From JBOGJI01 sp050747865 (lineage in GTDB: Bacteria; Acidobacteriota; Thermoanaerobaculia; Multivoradales; JAHEKO01): DNA of 25,926 bases. Positions 1 to 8,074 of this stretch are shown here, piece by piece. A program made the translations under genes and the position numbers. Below the pieces are notes generated by a model, which saw nothing but the letters and a program-made list of their open reading frames with translations, ran no database searches and was not told the DNA's origin. The DNA is taken from contig JBOGJI010000346.1 in assembly GCA_050747865.1 (NCBI GenBank), positions 1 through 25,926 on the forward strand. Reading direction: 5' to 3'. The first letter of the stretch is position 1. Each line of letters opens with the position of its first letter.

Positions 1-593
1 GCGCCGGAGAGCACGACGGCGTCGGCGCGCGCCGACGCCGCCAGCGGCTCGCGCAGGCGTCCCGACGGCGGCAGGCGTCCGCCGCCGAACGGGTCGCCCT
101 CGGGGAAGAGCAGGAGATCCAGATCGCGGGCCAGCATGAGGTGGGAGAAGCCGTCGTCGAGCAGGAAGACCTCGGGCGGCGGGACGATGCGCTCCAGGGC
201 CTGCAGCCCGGCGTGAAAGCGGTCGCGGCCGACGACCACGGCGACACCCGGCAGGTCGCCGGCCAGCAGCACCGGCTCGTCGCCGGCGACCAGCGGCCCG
301 AGCAGCGGGCCGCCGCCGTCGCTGACCAGGCGCACGCCGCTCCCCCGGCTGCGGTAGCCGCGGGAGAGGATCGCCACCTTGAGGCCGCGGTCCCGCATGC
401 GGCGGGCCAGCGCCTCCACCATGGGAGTCTTCCCCGTGCCTCCCCAGTGCAGGTTCCCGACGCTGATCACCGGGCGGGGCAGGCGCGCGGCCCGCGAGCT
501 GTACCAGCGCCGGCGCAGCCGGTGGGCCGCGGCGTACAGCCGCTGCCAGGGCGCGCGGCCGGCCGCGGGAGTGGGGAGGCGATCCGATGTCAT
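1..593 (-). CDS. lpxK: Tetraacyldisaccharide 4'-kinase LpxK (C-terminal part outside window)
   Basis: LpxK phosphorylates the 4' position of the lipid A disaccharide at the inner membrane, late in lipid A synthesis. The start is the ATG at 593, whose bases overlap the waaA stop (ATGA). The N-terminal half shows the family P-loop VGNLHWGGTGKTP, then a segment VAILSRGYRSRG, and the DDGF-type motif LLDDGFSHLMLARDLDLLLF. The usual residue after DDGF is Gln; here it is Ser. About 197 codons are visible of a family length near 330; the reading frame is still open at base 1, so this is truncation by the window, not a broken gene. The overlap with waaA indicates one transcript for lipid A-Kdo assembly. 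Confidence 0.93.
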   Translation of the reverse strand, partial: MTSDRLPTPAAGRAPWQRLYAAAHRLRRRWYSSRAARLPRPVISVGNLHWGGTGKTPMVEALARRMRDRGLKVAILSRGYRSRGSGVRLVSDGGGPLLGPLVAGDEPVLLAGDLPGVAVVVGRDRFHAGLQALERIVPPPEVFLLDDGFSHLMLARDLDLLLFPEGDPFGGGRLPPSGRLREPLAASARADAVVLSG

Positions 594-1963
594 GGTCGCG
601 CGCCTTCGGAGTTCGCGGCGCCGGCCCGGGGTTCCCGCGGCTCTTCGAGCAGCGGGGAGAGCACGGCCACGGTTCGTTCCAGGGCGCCCTGGCTGCGGCG
701 CACCAGGTTGCGCCCGCGCTCGCCCAGCTTGCGGGCGAGATCGGGAGCCCGCAGCCATTCCCGCCAGGTCGCCGCCAGGGTCGCGGCGTCAGGCACGCGC
801 TGCCAGCAGGCCTCGTTGTCGAGCGTCTCGGCGATGGCGTGGAAGTTGAACATGGACGGTCCGGCGGCGACGGGGACGCCGAAGCGCATGGCCTCGAGCG
901 GATTGTGGCCGCCGGTGGGCACCAGGGTGCCGCCGATGAAGGCGGCGTGGGCGACGCGGTAGAGGGAGGCCAGTTCGCCGAGGGAGTCGAGCAGGAGGAC
1001 GTGCGGCCCTTCCTCCACGATCCGCGTAGCGGCCGAGCTTGTCTCGGCCGTCGGTTCGCCGCGGTTCACGATTGCGGCCGAGACGAGCTCGGCCGCTACA
1101 TCCGTGGAGCGGCGGGCCAGAGAGAGGCCGCTGCTCTCGATCAAGCGCGCGACCTCCTCGAAACGCTCCGGGTGCCGCGGCGCCAGGATCAGCAGGGCGG
1201 CCTCGCCGCCGCCGGCGTCGCGGAAGGCGCGCAGGACCAGCTCCTCCTCGCCGTCCATGGTCGAGCCGGCCAGCAGCACCGGCCGCCCCGCCGCCAGGTC
1301 GCGGATCGCCCGCTCGAGGCCCTCCAGGCGAGGCGGCTCCGGCGTGTCGAACTTCAGATTGCCGGTGACCGTGATGCGCGCTGGGTGGACGCCCAGCTCC
1401 TCGAGCCGCTGGCGGTCGCGATCGGATTGCGTCGCGAAGTGGTCCACCGGCTTGAGCAGCGGCCCCAGTAGGGGCTTGAGCCGCGACATGCGGCGGAAGC
1501 TGCGATCGCCGACGCGGCCGTTGACCACCACCACCGGCAGCCGCCGCCGCTTGGCCAGGCGCAGGGCGAGCGGCCACAGGTCGCCCTCCACCGCCACCAG
1601 ACCGCGCGGCTCGAACCGCTCGAGGAACGACTCCATCGGCCGCCGCAGGTCGAACGGCAGGTAGGTCACGCGGGCCCGCTCGCCGCAGCGCCGGCGCGCC
1701 AGCTCCTGACCCGTGGGCGTCACCGTGGTGAGCACCACGGGCAGGTCGACGGGCAGGGCGCGGATCAGGGTGTCCGCCACCCCCACCTCGCCCACCGACA
1801 CGGCGTGGACCCAGAGGCTCCTCGGCTGTCCGCCGCCGTCGGCGCCGTCGCCGAGCAGGCGCCGGCGCGCCACCTCCAGGGCCAGCCGTCCCCGGCGGGC
1901 CAGCACCCAGGGCGCGGCGAGAACCAGGGCCGCGGCCATCAGGATCTGATAGAGGAGCCACAT
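590..1963 (-). CDS. waaA: Kdo transferase WaaA (KdtA), GT30, with an in-frame palindromic insert
   Basis: WaaA transfers Kdo from CMP-Kdo to the lipid A precursor on the inner face of the inner membrane. The ATG at 1963 starts an N-terminal membrane anchor (MWLLYQILMAAALVL). Family landmarks follow: HAVSVGEV (catalytic-base Glu), TTVTPTGQELA, VAVEGDLWP (ETELWP in E. coli, so Thr to Gly and Glu to Asp here, second catalytic Glu kept), VTGNLKFD, LAPRHPERF and GGTLVPTGGHNPLEAM. Length is 457 residues against about 425 in E. coli. Most of the excess is a 26-residue insert at residues 288-313, between LSLARRST and the strand LLLDSLGEL, encoded by a palindromic repeat (see 1026-1099). Longer upstream starts are possible in this frame, but they lack the membrane anchor at the N-terminus. 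It runs into lpxK with a 4-base overlap. Confidence 0.93.
   Translation of the reverse strand: MWLLYQILMAAALVLAAPWVLARRGRLALEVARRRLLGDGADGGGQPRSLWVHAVSVGEVGVADTLIRALPVDLPVVLTTVTPTGQELARRRCGERARVTYLPFDLRRPMESFLERFEPRGLVAVEGDLWPLALRLAKRRRLPVVVVNGRVGDRSFRRMSRLKPLLGPLLKPVDHFATQSDRDRQRLEELGVHPARITVTGNLKFDTPEPPRLEGLERAIRDLAAGRPVLLAGSTMDGEEELVLRAFRDAGGGEAALLILAPRHPERFEEVARLIESSGLSLARRSTDVAAELVSAAIVNRGEPTAETSSAATRIVEEGPHVLLLDSLGELASLYRVAHAAFIGGTLVPTGGHNPLEAMRFGVPVAAGPSMFNFHAIAETLDNEACWQRVPDAATLAATWREWLRAPDLARKLGERGRNLVRRSQGALERTVAVLSPLLEEPREPRAGAANSEGARP
1026..1099. repeat. Palindromic element family A, copy 1, inside waaA
   Basis: Two 25-base arms (1026-1050 and 1075-1099) are reverse complements with one mismatch, separated by 24 bases. 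The arm begins GTAGCGGCCGAGCTTGTCTC. The left arm is identical to the reverse complement of the right arm of the copy in gspD (11987-12011). On the coding strand it reads DVAAELVSAA at the start and AETSSAAT at the end. Together with the flanking GAT and a final G it occupies exactly 26 codons. E. coli WaaA has no matching segment here. It resembles in style the protein-coding palindromic elements described in Rickettsia, but the sequence is unrelated as far as I can tell. Confidence 0.85.
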
Positions 1964-2068
1964 GGAGTGGGGGGCGAGTATATGGGGCGGCTGCGGCGTG
2001 GACACCCTGCCGGCCGGCGACGTAGATAAACTGTAGTGCTGCACTCTGTCACGGGAACCGCCACCATC
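1964..2068. promoter_or_regulatory. Divergent intergenic region between waaA and the sigma-factor operon
   Basis: This is the only gap between the leftward waaA-lpxK pair and the rightward operon, so both promoters should lie here or inside the neighbouring 5' ends. On the plus strand an AT-rich patch around 2021-2036 (gtagataaactgta) stands out in otherwise GC-rich DNA. TGGACA at 1999-2004 and TAGATA at 2023-2028 are separated by 18 bases and make a weak sigma70-like candidate. A GTG at 2036 is in frame with the sigma factor but has no Shine-Dalgarno sequence. Confidence 0.35.
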
Positions 2069-2752
2069 ATGCCGAGAGATCCCTCCGCCGACGCCCCCCT
2101 CCGGCTCGCCTGGTCGCGCGAGCGGGAGCGGACGCGGCTGACCGAGGCCTCGGAGAGCGAGTTGCTGGCGGCGGTGCAACGCGGCGACGAGGCCGCCTTC
2201 GACGTCCTGGTCGAGCGCACCACCCCCGACCTGGTGCGCTGGGCGGCGCGCTACCTGGGGGATGTGGACGAGGCGCGCGACGTGGTCCAGGCCGTGTTCC
2301 TCAAGGTGTGGAGGCGGCGGCGCCACTACGACCCCGAACGCGCCGGCGGCCGTTCCTGGCTGCTGTCGATCGCCACCAACATGGCGATCGACCGGCTGCG
2401 CCGCGTCCGGCGCCGCCAGCGCGTCCACGCACAGGTGGCCGAGCTGCACTGCGTGCCGCCGCCGGCGGCGGCGGAGCGCTGGAGCGCCGGCGAGGTGGAA
2501 CGGCTGTTTCGCGAGCTCGCCCGCGGTCTGAGCCCGCGCCAGCAAGCGGCCTTCCTGCTACGCGAGGTGGAGGATCACCCGACCGGGTACGTGGCCGAGG
2601 TGCTGCGCTGCTCGCCGTCGACCGTGCGGTCACTGGTCTCCCAGGCGCGGACGGCGCTCAAGGGGGAGCTGGGCCGGCGATTCCCGGAGTACCTGCCCCC
2701 CGCCCACCCAGGGATCAGGGATCAGGTGTCAGGGGTCGGGGGGGAGGAATGA
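2069..2752 (+). CDS. ECF-type RNA polymerase sigma factor heading the secretion operon
   Basis: Sigma-70 family protein of extracytoplasmic-function size (227 residues from the ATG at 2069; a GTG at 2036 would add 11). Region 2 is recognisable: LLAAVQRGDEAAFDVLVERT, then a DVDEARDVVQAVFLKVW core-binding/-10 helix and WLLSIATNMAIDRLRR. Region 4 follows: LSPRQQAAFLLREVEDHPT, then VAEVLRCSPSTVRSLVSQAR as the helix-turn-helix. It should direct core polymerase to a restricted promoter set, perhaps including its own operon, given its place at the head. The last 15 or so residues (HPGIRDQVSGVGGEE) are not family sequence; they are encoded by the inverted-repeat element at 2707-2820. No zinc-binding anti-sigma gene follows, which is unusual for this class. 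Confidence 0.88.
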   Translation: MPRDPSADAPLRLAWSRERERTRLTEASESELLAAVQRGDEAAFDVLVERTTPDLVRWAARYLGDVDEARDVVQAVFLKVWRRRRHYDPERAGGRSWLLSIATNMAIDRLRRVRRRQRVHAQVAELHCVPPPAAAERWSAGEVERLFRELARGLSPRQQAAFLLREVEDHPTGYVAEVLRCSPSTVRSLVSQARTALKGELGRRFPEYLPPAHPGIRDQVSGVGGEE

Positions 2753-2820
2753 CGATGCGCGTCGCGATGGCGGGATGGGCGGGGGGCCTGACCCCTGACC
2801 CCTGTCCCCTGACCCCTGGG
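2707..2820. repeat. Inverted-repeat element family B, copy 1 (GGGGTCAGG type)
   Basis: The left arm is built of tandem GGGATCAGG/AGGGGTCGG units (2707-2741). The right arm is the inverted form, TGACCCCTGACCCCTG (about 2787-2820). The spacer (about 2742-2786) contains GGAGGAATGACGATGCG and ends GGCGGGATGGGCGGGGGG, matching the other two copies at 3971-4085 and 8686-8802. The element begins inside the sigma-factor gene, provides its last codons and stop, and ends 11 bases before the next start. Confidence 0.85.
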
Positions 2821-2835
2821 AGGTCGGGGGGATGA
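2749..2835 (+). CDS. Candidate 28-residue micro-ORF inside element B copy 1
   Basis: The ATG at 2749 overlaps the sigma-factor stop as ATGA and is preceded five bases upstream by GGGGAGG, a good Shine-Dalgarno sequence. The frame starts MTMRVAMAGWAGG, passes through LTPDPCPLTPGR (the right arm of the repeat) and stops at TGA 2833-2835, which again overlaps the next gene's ATG as ATGA. It thus bridges two genes with no untranslated base. The peptide looks like translated repeat, so its role, if any, is more likely coupling of translation than the peptide itself. Copy 2 has the same arrangement. Confidence 0.4.
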   Translation: MTMRVAMAGWAGGLTPDPCPLTPGRSGG

Positions 2836-3239
2836 GCCGCCCCGACTGGGAACGTCTGCTGCGATGCCTGCCCGAGCCGACGCTCGAGCCCGACGAGGGG
2901 CGGCGCATGGTCGCCGCGGTGCGGGCGCTCAGACGGCGACAGAGCATTGCCCGGCAATGGGGCCGGCGCGCCGCGGCGGCGGCGGCCGTGGTGGCCGTCG
3001 GAGCGGCCCTGGCCGTCGGCTCGGTACTCCTCGACTGGCGCGGCGCGGGGACGTCGGAGTCGGGGCCGGAGAACGCCGGGCGACGGACGGCCGGGGCCGC
3101 TACGGAGGTCGCGCGCGCCCCGCAGCCGTCGCTGCTCGACCTCGAGCAGTCCACGGCCCGCGTGTACGAGGTCTCGGATGCCGAGCTGGCCGTCGTTGTC
3201 GTGGTCGACCAGGATCTCGACCTGGGGGATCGCGGATGA
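2832..3239 (+). CDS. Small single-pass membrane protein, possible sigma-factor partner
   Basis: A 135-residue protein I do not recognise as a named family. The N-terminal ~45 residues are charged and presumably cytoplasmic (MSRPDWERLLRCLPEPTLEP, then Arg-rich). One membrane helix follows at about 49-68 (alanine/valine-rich, ending VGSVLLDW). The C-terminal part is Gly/Ala-rich and ends VYEVSDAELAVVVVVDQDLD. The position directly after an ECF sigma gene and the topology suggest an anti-sigma or membrane tether, but the HxxxCxxC zinc motif of common anti-sigma factors is absent. Its stop overlaps the next start as ATGA. Function is inference from context only. Confidence 0.75.
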   Translation: MSRPDWERLLRCLPEPTLEPDEGRRMVAAVRALRRRQSIARQWGRRAAAAAAVVAVGAALAVGSVLLDWRGAGTSESGPENAGRRTAGAATEVARAPQPSLLDLEQSTARVYEVSDAELAVVVVVDQDLDLGDRG

Positions 3240-4015
3240 GCCGGGCGCCCCGGGTCGACCCTTTCCGACGGGCGGGTGTCGGGGCTCGCGTCTCGATCGT
3301 CGGCCTGATGGTGGCCGCCCTGGTGTCGCTGGGTGCCGCGGCGATCGCTCAGGCGACCGAAGAGATCTTCACGCTGCGCCATATACGGGCCGCCACGGCT
3401 CTGGAGCTGGTGGTGCCGCTGCTGTCGGCCACCGGGTCGGTGGAGCTGCGGCAGGCGGCCAACGCCCTGGTCGTGCGTGACACCCCGGAGGCGATCGCCC
3501 GCATCCGCCAGCGGCTGGACAGCGTGGACCGCCCCGTCGTACCTCTGATCGTGGAGCTGCAGATCTTCGAAGGGGGGGCCGCGGACGAGCGCGGCGCGGC
3601 GCTGGCGCTGGCCCCCGAGCTGGCGGCGCGCTTGAAGGAGCTGTTCCGGTTCGACAGCTACCGGCTGGTCGCCAGCGGCCGGGTGTTGACCCGCGAGGGG
3701 GAGAACGTCCTCTACCAGGCCCCGGGGGCTCCGGCGACTCTGGGCAACCTGCAGGTGCGCTTCCAGACCGGCCGCCTGGCCGCGGACGGCCAGCTCCGGC
3801 TCGAGGCCTTCCGCCTCGAGCGTGCCGGGGAGTCCGGAGGCTGGGAGTCGCTGCTCTCCGGGCGTCTCCGGCTGGTCGCCGGCCGGCCCCTGGTGCTCGC
3901 CTTGACGCGCAGCGAAGACGCCGAGCGCGCCCTGTTCCTCGCCATCACCGCCCGCGCCACGCCCGCCCGCCCAGGGGTCAGGGGCGAGGGATCAGGGGTC
4001 AGGGGAGAGGAATGA
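3236..4015 (+). CDS. Exported protein with a secretin N-type domain
   Basis: 259 residues. The N-terminus has a basic stretch followed by a hydrophobic segment (VSIVGLMVAALVSLGAAAIAQA) that looks like a signal peptide or anchor ending near residue 40. Next comes a domain of the secretin N0/N1 type: EEIFTLRHIRAATALELVVP, then ANALVVRDTPEAIARIRQRLDSVD, the same pattern as the N1 domain of the operon's secretin. The remaining C-terminal part is beta-rich and unassigned. It has no secretin channel domain, so it may be a periplasmic accessory that contacts the secretin ring. The last 14 residues (PGVRGEGSGVRGEE) come from the inverted-repeat element at 3971-4085. The start ATG overlaps the preceding stop. 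Confidence 0.82.
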   Translation: MSRAPRVDPFRRAGVGARVSIVGLMVAALVSLGAAAIAQATEEIFTLRHIRAATALELVVPLLSATGSVELRQAANALVVRDTPEAIARIRQRLDSVDRPVVPLIVELQIFEGGAADERGAALALAPELAARLKELFRFDSYRLVASGRVLTREGENVLYQAPGAPATLGNLQVRFQTGRLAADGQLRLEAFRLERAGESGGWESLLSGRLRLVAGRPLVLALTRSEDAERALFLAITARATPARPGVRGEGSGVRGEE

Positions 4016-4085
4016 TGATGCGGGCCACGACCACCGCAGGGCGGGCAGGGGGCCTGATCCCTGACCCCTCGCCCCTGACCCCTGG
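3971..4085. repeat. Inverted-repeat element family B, copy 2 (best-preserved)
   Basis: The arms run from 3971 (CCAGGGGTCAGGGGCGAGGG) to 4085 and are almost perfectly complementary: the right end reads CCTCGCCCCTGACCCCTGG. The spacer holds GAGAGGAATGATGATGCGGG and ends GGCGGGCAGGGGGC. The length, 115 bp, is close to the other copies (114 and 117 bp). The element spans the junction of the secretin-N-domain gene and gspF, encodes the upstream C-terminal tail, and contains a micro-ORF. Confidence 0.88.
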
Positions 4086-4104
4086 AAGGGCGGGGGCGGC
4101 ATGA
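4012..4104 (+). CDS. Candidate 30-residue micro-ORF inside element B copy 2
   Basis: The ATG at 4012 overlaps the upstream stop (TGA 4013-4015) and follows GGGGAGAGG by three bases. The frame opens MMMRATTTAGRAGG, continues LIPDPSPLTPGR in the repeat arm, and its TGA (4102-4104) overlaps the gspF ATG. The same stop-start and stop-start overlap occurs in copy 1, even though the spacer sequence and length differ. The product is probably not functional as a protein; the conserved feature is unbroken ribosome passage. Confidence 0.42.
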   Translation: MMMRATTTAGRAGGLIPDPSPLTPGRAGAA

Positions 4105-5321
4105 GCGTCGAGTTCGTCTGTCGCCTGGGCACGCCGGCCGGCGACGTGGTGAGCCAGGTGCGCCGGGCCGACGACGAGACCAGCCTGCGCCGCGAGCTGA
4201 TGCGCGCCGGATACCACATCTTCGAGCTCAAGCCGCGCAATCTCCTGGCGCGGTTCCGGCTGCCGGTGTCGGGAGCGGCGCGCCAGAGCGTGCCCATGCG
4301 CCCGTTCCTCATCTTCAACCAGGAGCTGGCGGCGCTGCTGCGCGCCGGGTTGCCGCTGCTGCAGGGGCTCGATCTGCTGCACGAGCGCGTCCGCGAGCCG
4401 GTCCTGAAGCGCGCGCTCGCCGACATCCGCGACCGCGTGCGTGCCGGCGAGGACCTCTCCGACGCGGTCGCCGCCCAGGGGGACGTTTTCCCCGCCCTCT
4501 ACCCGGCGACGCTCAAAGCCGGCGAGCGCACCGGAGAGCTCGAGCAGGTGGTGCGCCGCTTCATCCGCTACCAGCGCCTGGTGCTCGACGCGCGCAAGAA
4601 GACGGTCTCGGCGCTGATCTATCCGGCGGTGCTGATCGGCCTGTCGATGGCCCTGGTCGCGGTGATGGCGATCTTTGTCATGCCGCGATTCCAGAGCTTC
4701 TACGATGCCCTGGACGCGGAGCTGCCGGTGTTGACCCGCATCACGCTCGGCGTATCGCAGACCCTGCAACGGTTCTGGCCGGTGCTGCTGGGACTGATCG
4801 TCGTCGGCGGGTGGCTGACACTGCGCTTCAAGCGGACGCAGCGGGGCCGCCTCCTGCTCGCCGGCATCGGGCTCAGGCTGCCGCTGATCGGCGGCATCTT
4901 CCGCCGCCTGGCGATCGCCGAGTTCAGCCGCTCGGCGGCGACGCTGCTGATCGGCGGCATGCCCCTGCCGCAGTCGCTCGCCATCGCCGTCAGCTCGGTG
5001 AGCAACGCGCGCGTGCGCGAGCAGCTGGCGCCGGTGGTCCGCCGGGTGGAGGAGGGGCGGGCGCTCAACGAGGCGGTGTCGGACATCCCGACCTTCGATC
5101 CGCTGGCCGTCGACATGATCAAGGTCGGCGAGTCCACAGGCAGCCTCGGCGCCATGCTCTCCGAGGTGGCGGACTTCCTCGATGAGGAGGTGGAGACATT
5201 CTTGCAGCGCATTCTCGGGCTCCTGGAGCCCTTGATGCTGGTGATCATGGGGATCGTGGTGGCACTGCTGTTGATTTCCGTCTATCTTCCTCTGTTCAGC
5301 GTGCTGCAGCAGATCCGCTAA
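4101..5321 (+). CDS. gspF: GspF/PilC-type inner-membrane platform protein
   Basis: Polytopic inner-membrane protein that couples the cytoplasmic ATPase to pseudopilus assembly. At 406 residues it has the normal family length. It contains two T2SSF domains. The first (about 70-195) opens PFLIFNQELAALLRAGLPLLQGL and has LKAGERTGELEQVV. The second (about 270-395) has AEFSRSAATLLIGGMPLPQSL and MIKVGESTGSLGAML. Membrane helices lie near 175-195 (IYPAVLIGLSMALVAVMAIF), 225-245 and 375-398 (LMLVIMGIVVALLLISVYLP). The start is fixed by the ATGA overlap with the micro-ORF. It is unusually placed before gspE, which follows after 14 bases. Confidence 0.95.
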   Translation: MSVEFVCRLGTPAGDVVSQVRRADDETSLRRELMRAGYHIFELKPRNLLARFRLPVSGAARQSVPMRPFLIFNQELAALLRAGLPLLQGLDLLHERVREPVLKRALADIRDRVRAGEDLSDAVAAQGDVFPALYPATLKAGERTGELEQVVRRFIRYQRLVLDARKKTVSALIYPAVLIGLSMALVAVMAIFVMPRFQSFYDALDAELPVLTRITLGVSQTLQRFWPVLLGLIVVGGWLTLRFKRTQRGRLLLAGIGLRLPLIGGIFRRLAIAEFSRSAATLLIGGMPLPQSLAIAVSSVSNARVREQLAPVVRRVEEGRALNEAVSDIPTFDPLAVDMIKVGESTGSLGAMLSEVADFLDEEVETFLQRILGLLEPLMLVIMGIVVALLLISVYLPLFSVLQQIR

Positions 5322-5335
5322 CTCAGGGATATCTG

Positions 5336-6985
<1,650 letters not shown>

Positions 6986-6988
6986 GCC

Positions 6989-8074
6989 ATGCCGCTGCTT
7001 GCACGTCGACGCACTCCCCTCGCGACCGCCGCCCGCTCCCGGGTGCTCGGTCTCGGGTCCCGTCTCGGACGCGCGGCTTCCGGGGCCCGCGAGGCGGGAC
7101 GGGAGACGCGGCAGGGGGCTCCGGGATGGCTCCAGAGTCTCGCCGGCTTCGTGCGGCGGCGCGTGCCGCCGCACGTGTTCGCGGTGGAGAGCGGCCGCCT
7201 GCTCTACGGCCACTTCACCGGTGAGGCGCCGCCGCTCACCTTGACCGAGCTTCACGAGCAGACGCTGCCGGCAGGGCTGTGGCCCGACGGCCCCCTGGGC
7301 GGACCGGCCCGGGACCCGGGGGCGCTGGCGGCGGCGGTGAGGGCCCTCGCCGACGCCGCTTCAGTGCGCCCCGCCGAGGCCTCGCTGGTGGTTCCCGACG
7401 CCTGGCTGCGCCTCGCCTTCACCGAGCTCAACGAGCTGCCCGCCGCCGGCGAGGAGCGGGACGCGGTGCTGCGCTGGAAGCTCAAGGGGCTCACGCCTTT
7501 CCGCGTCGACGAGCTGCGCGTCAAGGCCGCCGAGGTGGAGGCGCCGGTGACCCAGGAGGGGGCGCGGCGCGTCCTCATCGGCTTCGGTCTCGAACGTCTG
7601 CTCGCCCAGCTCGAGGAGGTGTTTCGCGACTCCGGCGTGCGGGTGGGGCAGCTCGTCAGCTCCGGCGTGGCGCTGGCGTCGCTCGCCACCGTGCTCGGGC
7701 GCGACGGGGGCTTGACGGCGCTGGCCTACGTGCGGCCCGAGGGGTATGGCCTCGCCTTCCAGCACGGCGACGCCCTGCTCTTCCACCGCGTCAAGCTGCG
7801 CGGCGGCGACACCGAAACCGCGGCGCAGGTCCAGCGCGACCTCATGCTGACGCGCTCCTATCTCGACGAGAACTTTCCCGATCTGGAGCTCGGCGCGCTG
7901 CTCCTCCTCGCCCCCGAGACCGAGCAGCCGCGGTGGATGTCATGGCTGGGCGACGGGTTCGACCGCGCGCCCCGCGCCCTGGGACCGGACGATCTGCCCA
8001 TGGGCGCCCGCATGCCGCCGACGCACTGGCTCGACGTCGCCCCCATGCTGGGCGCCTCGTTCGGGGAGTACTGA
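6989..8074 (+). CDS. PilM/GspL-like cytoplasmic actin-fold component
   Basis: 361 residues. The position between gspE and a PilN-like gene and the pattern of the middle part identify a PilM/GspL-type protein. That part includes HVFAVESGRLLYGHF, LVVPDAWLRLAF, LRWKLKGLTPF and VLIGFGLERLLAQLEEVFRDSG. PilM is an actin-like ATP-binding protein that binds the PilN N-terminus and links the alignment complex to the motor. The nucleotide-binding motifs are degenerate here. The first ~45 residues are very Arg/Ala-rich with no obvious domain. No membrane helix is evident, so PilM fits better than full GspL. The stop TGA shares its last base with the ATG of the next gene. Confidence 0.8.
   Translation: MPLLARRRTPLATAARSRVLGLGSRLGRAASGAREAGRETRQGAPGWLQSLAGFVRRRVPPHVFAVESGRLLYGHFTGEAPPLTLTELHEQTLPAGLWPDGPLGGPARDPGALAAAVRALADAASVRPAEASLVVPDAWLRLAFTELNELPAAGEERDAVLRWKLKGLTPFRVDELRVKAAEVEAPVTQEGARRVLIGFGLERLLAQLEEVFRDSGVRVGQLVSSGVALASLATVLGRDGGLTALAYVRPEGYGLAFQHGDALLFHRVKLRGGDTETAAQVQRDLMLTRSYLDENFPDLELGALLLLAPETEQPRWMSWLGDGFDRAPRALGPDDLPMGARMPPTHWLDVAPMLGASFGEY

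Noticed and set aside
1095..1105. Target-site duplication flanking the waaA palindrome (CGGAT on both sides on the coding strand)
   Set aside because: Counting it as a duplication gives an insertion length that is not a multiple of three, and the gspD copy has no matching duplication, so the similarity may be chance.
2832..3239. Zinc-binding anti-sigma factor
   Set aside because: Position and topology fit, but the HxxxCxxC motif is missing, so I list it only as a membrane protein of unknown role.
2707..4085. CRISPR array or tandem repeat locus
   Set aside because: The GGGGTCAGG units are irregular, inverted rather than spaced direct repeats, and there are no unique spacers or cas genes.
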